DNA of 5,727 bases from Clostridium sp. (lineage in GTDB: Bacteria; Bacillota; Clostridia; Clostridiales; Clostridiaceae): positions 1 through 5,727 of the forward strand of contig JAAZGI010000008.1 in the NCBI GenBank assembly GCA_012511315.1, written 5' to 3'. The notes beneath the pieces are model-generated. The model was not told the origin of the DNA and made no database searches. It was given only the letters and a program-made list of their open reading frames with translations. Positions 5,700 through 5,727 of the stretch are shown here, in pieces (position 1 is the stretch's first letter; every line of letters begins with the position of its first letter). A program made the translations under genes and the position numbers.

Positions 5700-5727
5700 A
5701 TGTTATGAATGATGTACTAGCTAAAAA

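Overview
The window looks like chromosomal DNA of a low-to-moderate G+C Gram-positive bacterium, most likely a member of the Clostridia. The support is A/T-leaning codon use, strong AGGAGG-type ribosome binding sites, Rho-independent terminators, a RecD2-type helicase without any RecBC partner, and a ComF competence-type gene. A genus cannot be fixed from the sequence; a Peptococcaceae/Desulfitobacteriaceae-like host is only a guess. All genes read on the plus strand. No tRNA, rRNA, CRISPR array, insertion sequence or phage gene was seen.

Layout. (1) Positions 1-272 are the C-terminal end of a calcineurin-like metallophosphoesterase carrying its last metal-binding motif, GHTHGG. An untranslated stretch follows and ends in a perfect 19-bp-stem terminator (445-501). 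(2) Positions 574-1432 are a compact two-gene unit: a sigma-A-type promoter embedded in a 9-bp inverted repeat, a 69-residue XRE-family regulator, a four-helix membrane protein that overlaps it by ATGA, and a terminator. This is the usual shape of a self-regulated small regulator/membrane-protein pair. (3) Positions 1433-1757 are about 325 bases without a recognisable gene, probably leader and promoter sequence for what follows. (4) Positions 1758-5699 are a probable operon: a possible 26-codon leader ORF overlapping the recD2 start, recD2 (733 residues, all helicase motifs intact), a 326-residue protein that reads as a degenerate ComFA helicase, and a ComF/ComFC phosphoribosyltransferase-like protein. 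The operon has no visible end inside the window.

How the genes may work together. RecD2 is a 5'-3' DNA helicase of repair and recombination. ComFA and ComFC belong to the DNA-uptake machinery for single-stranded DNA, and ComFA is known to bind ComFC. Here the gene in the ComFA position keeps the fold-level landmarks but has lost the Walker A lysine, the DEVD box and the QxxGRxGR arginine motif. It is probably an ATPase-dead pseudo-helicase that survives as a partner or scaffold for ComFC, perhaps beside the active RecD2. This pseudo-ComFA is the most interesting item in the window. Next are the operator-like repeat over the XRE promoter and the overlapping short ORF in front of recD2.
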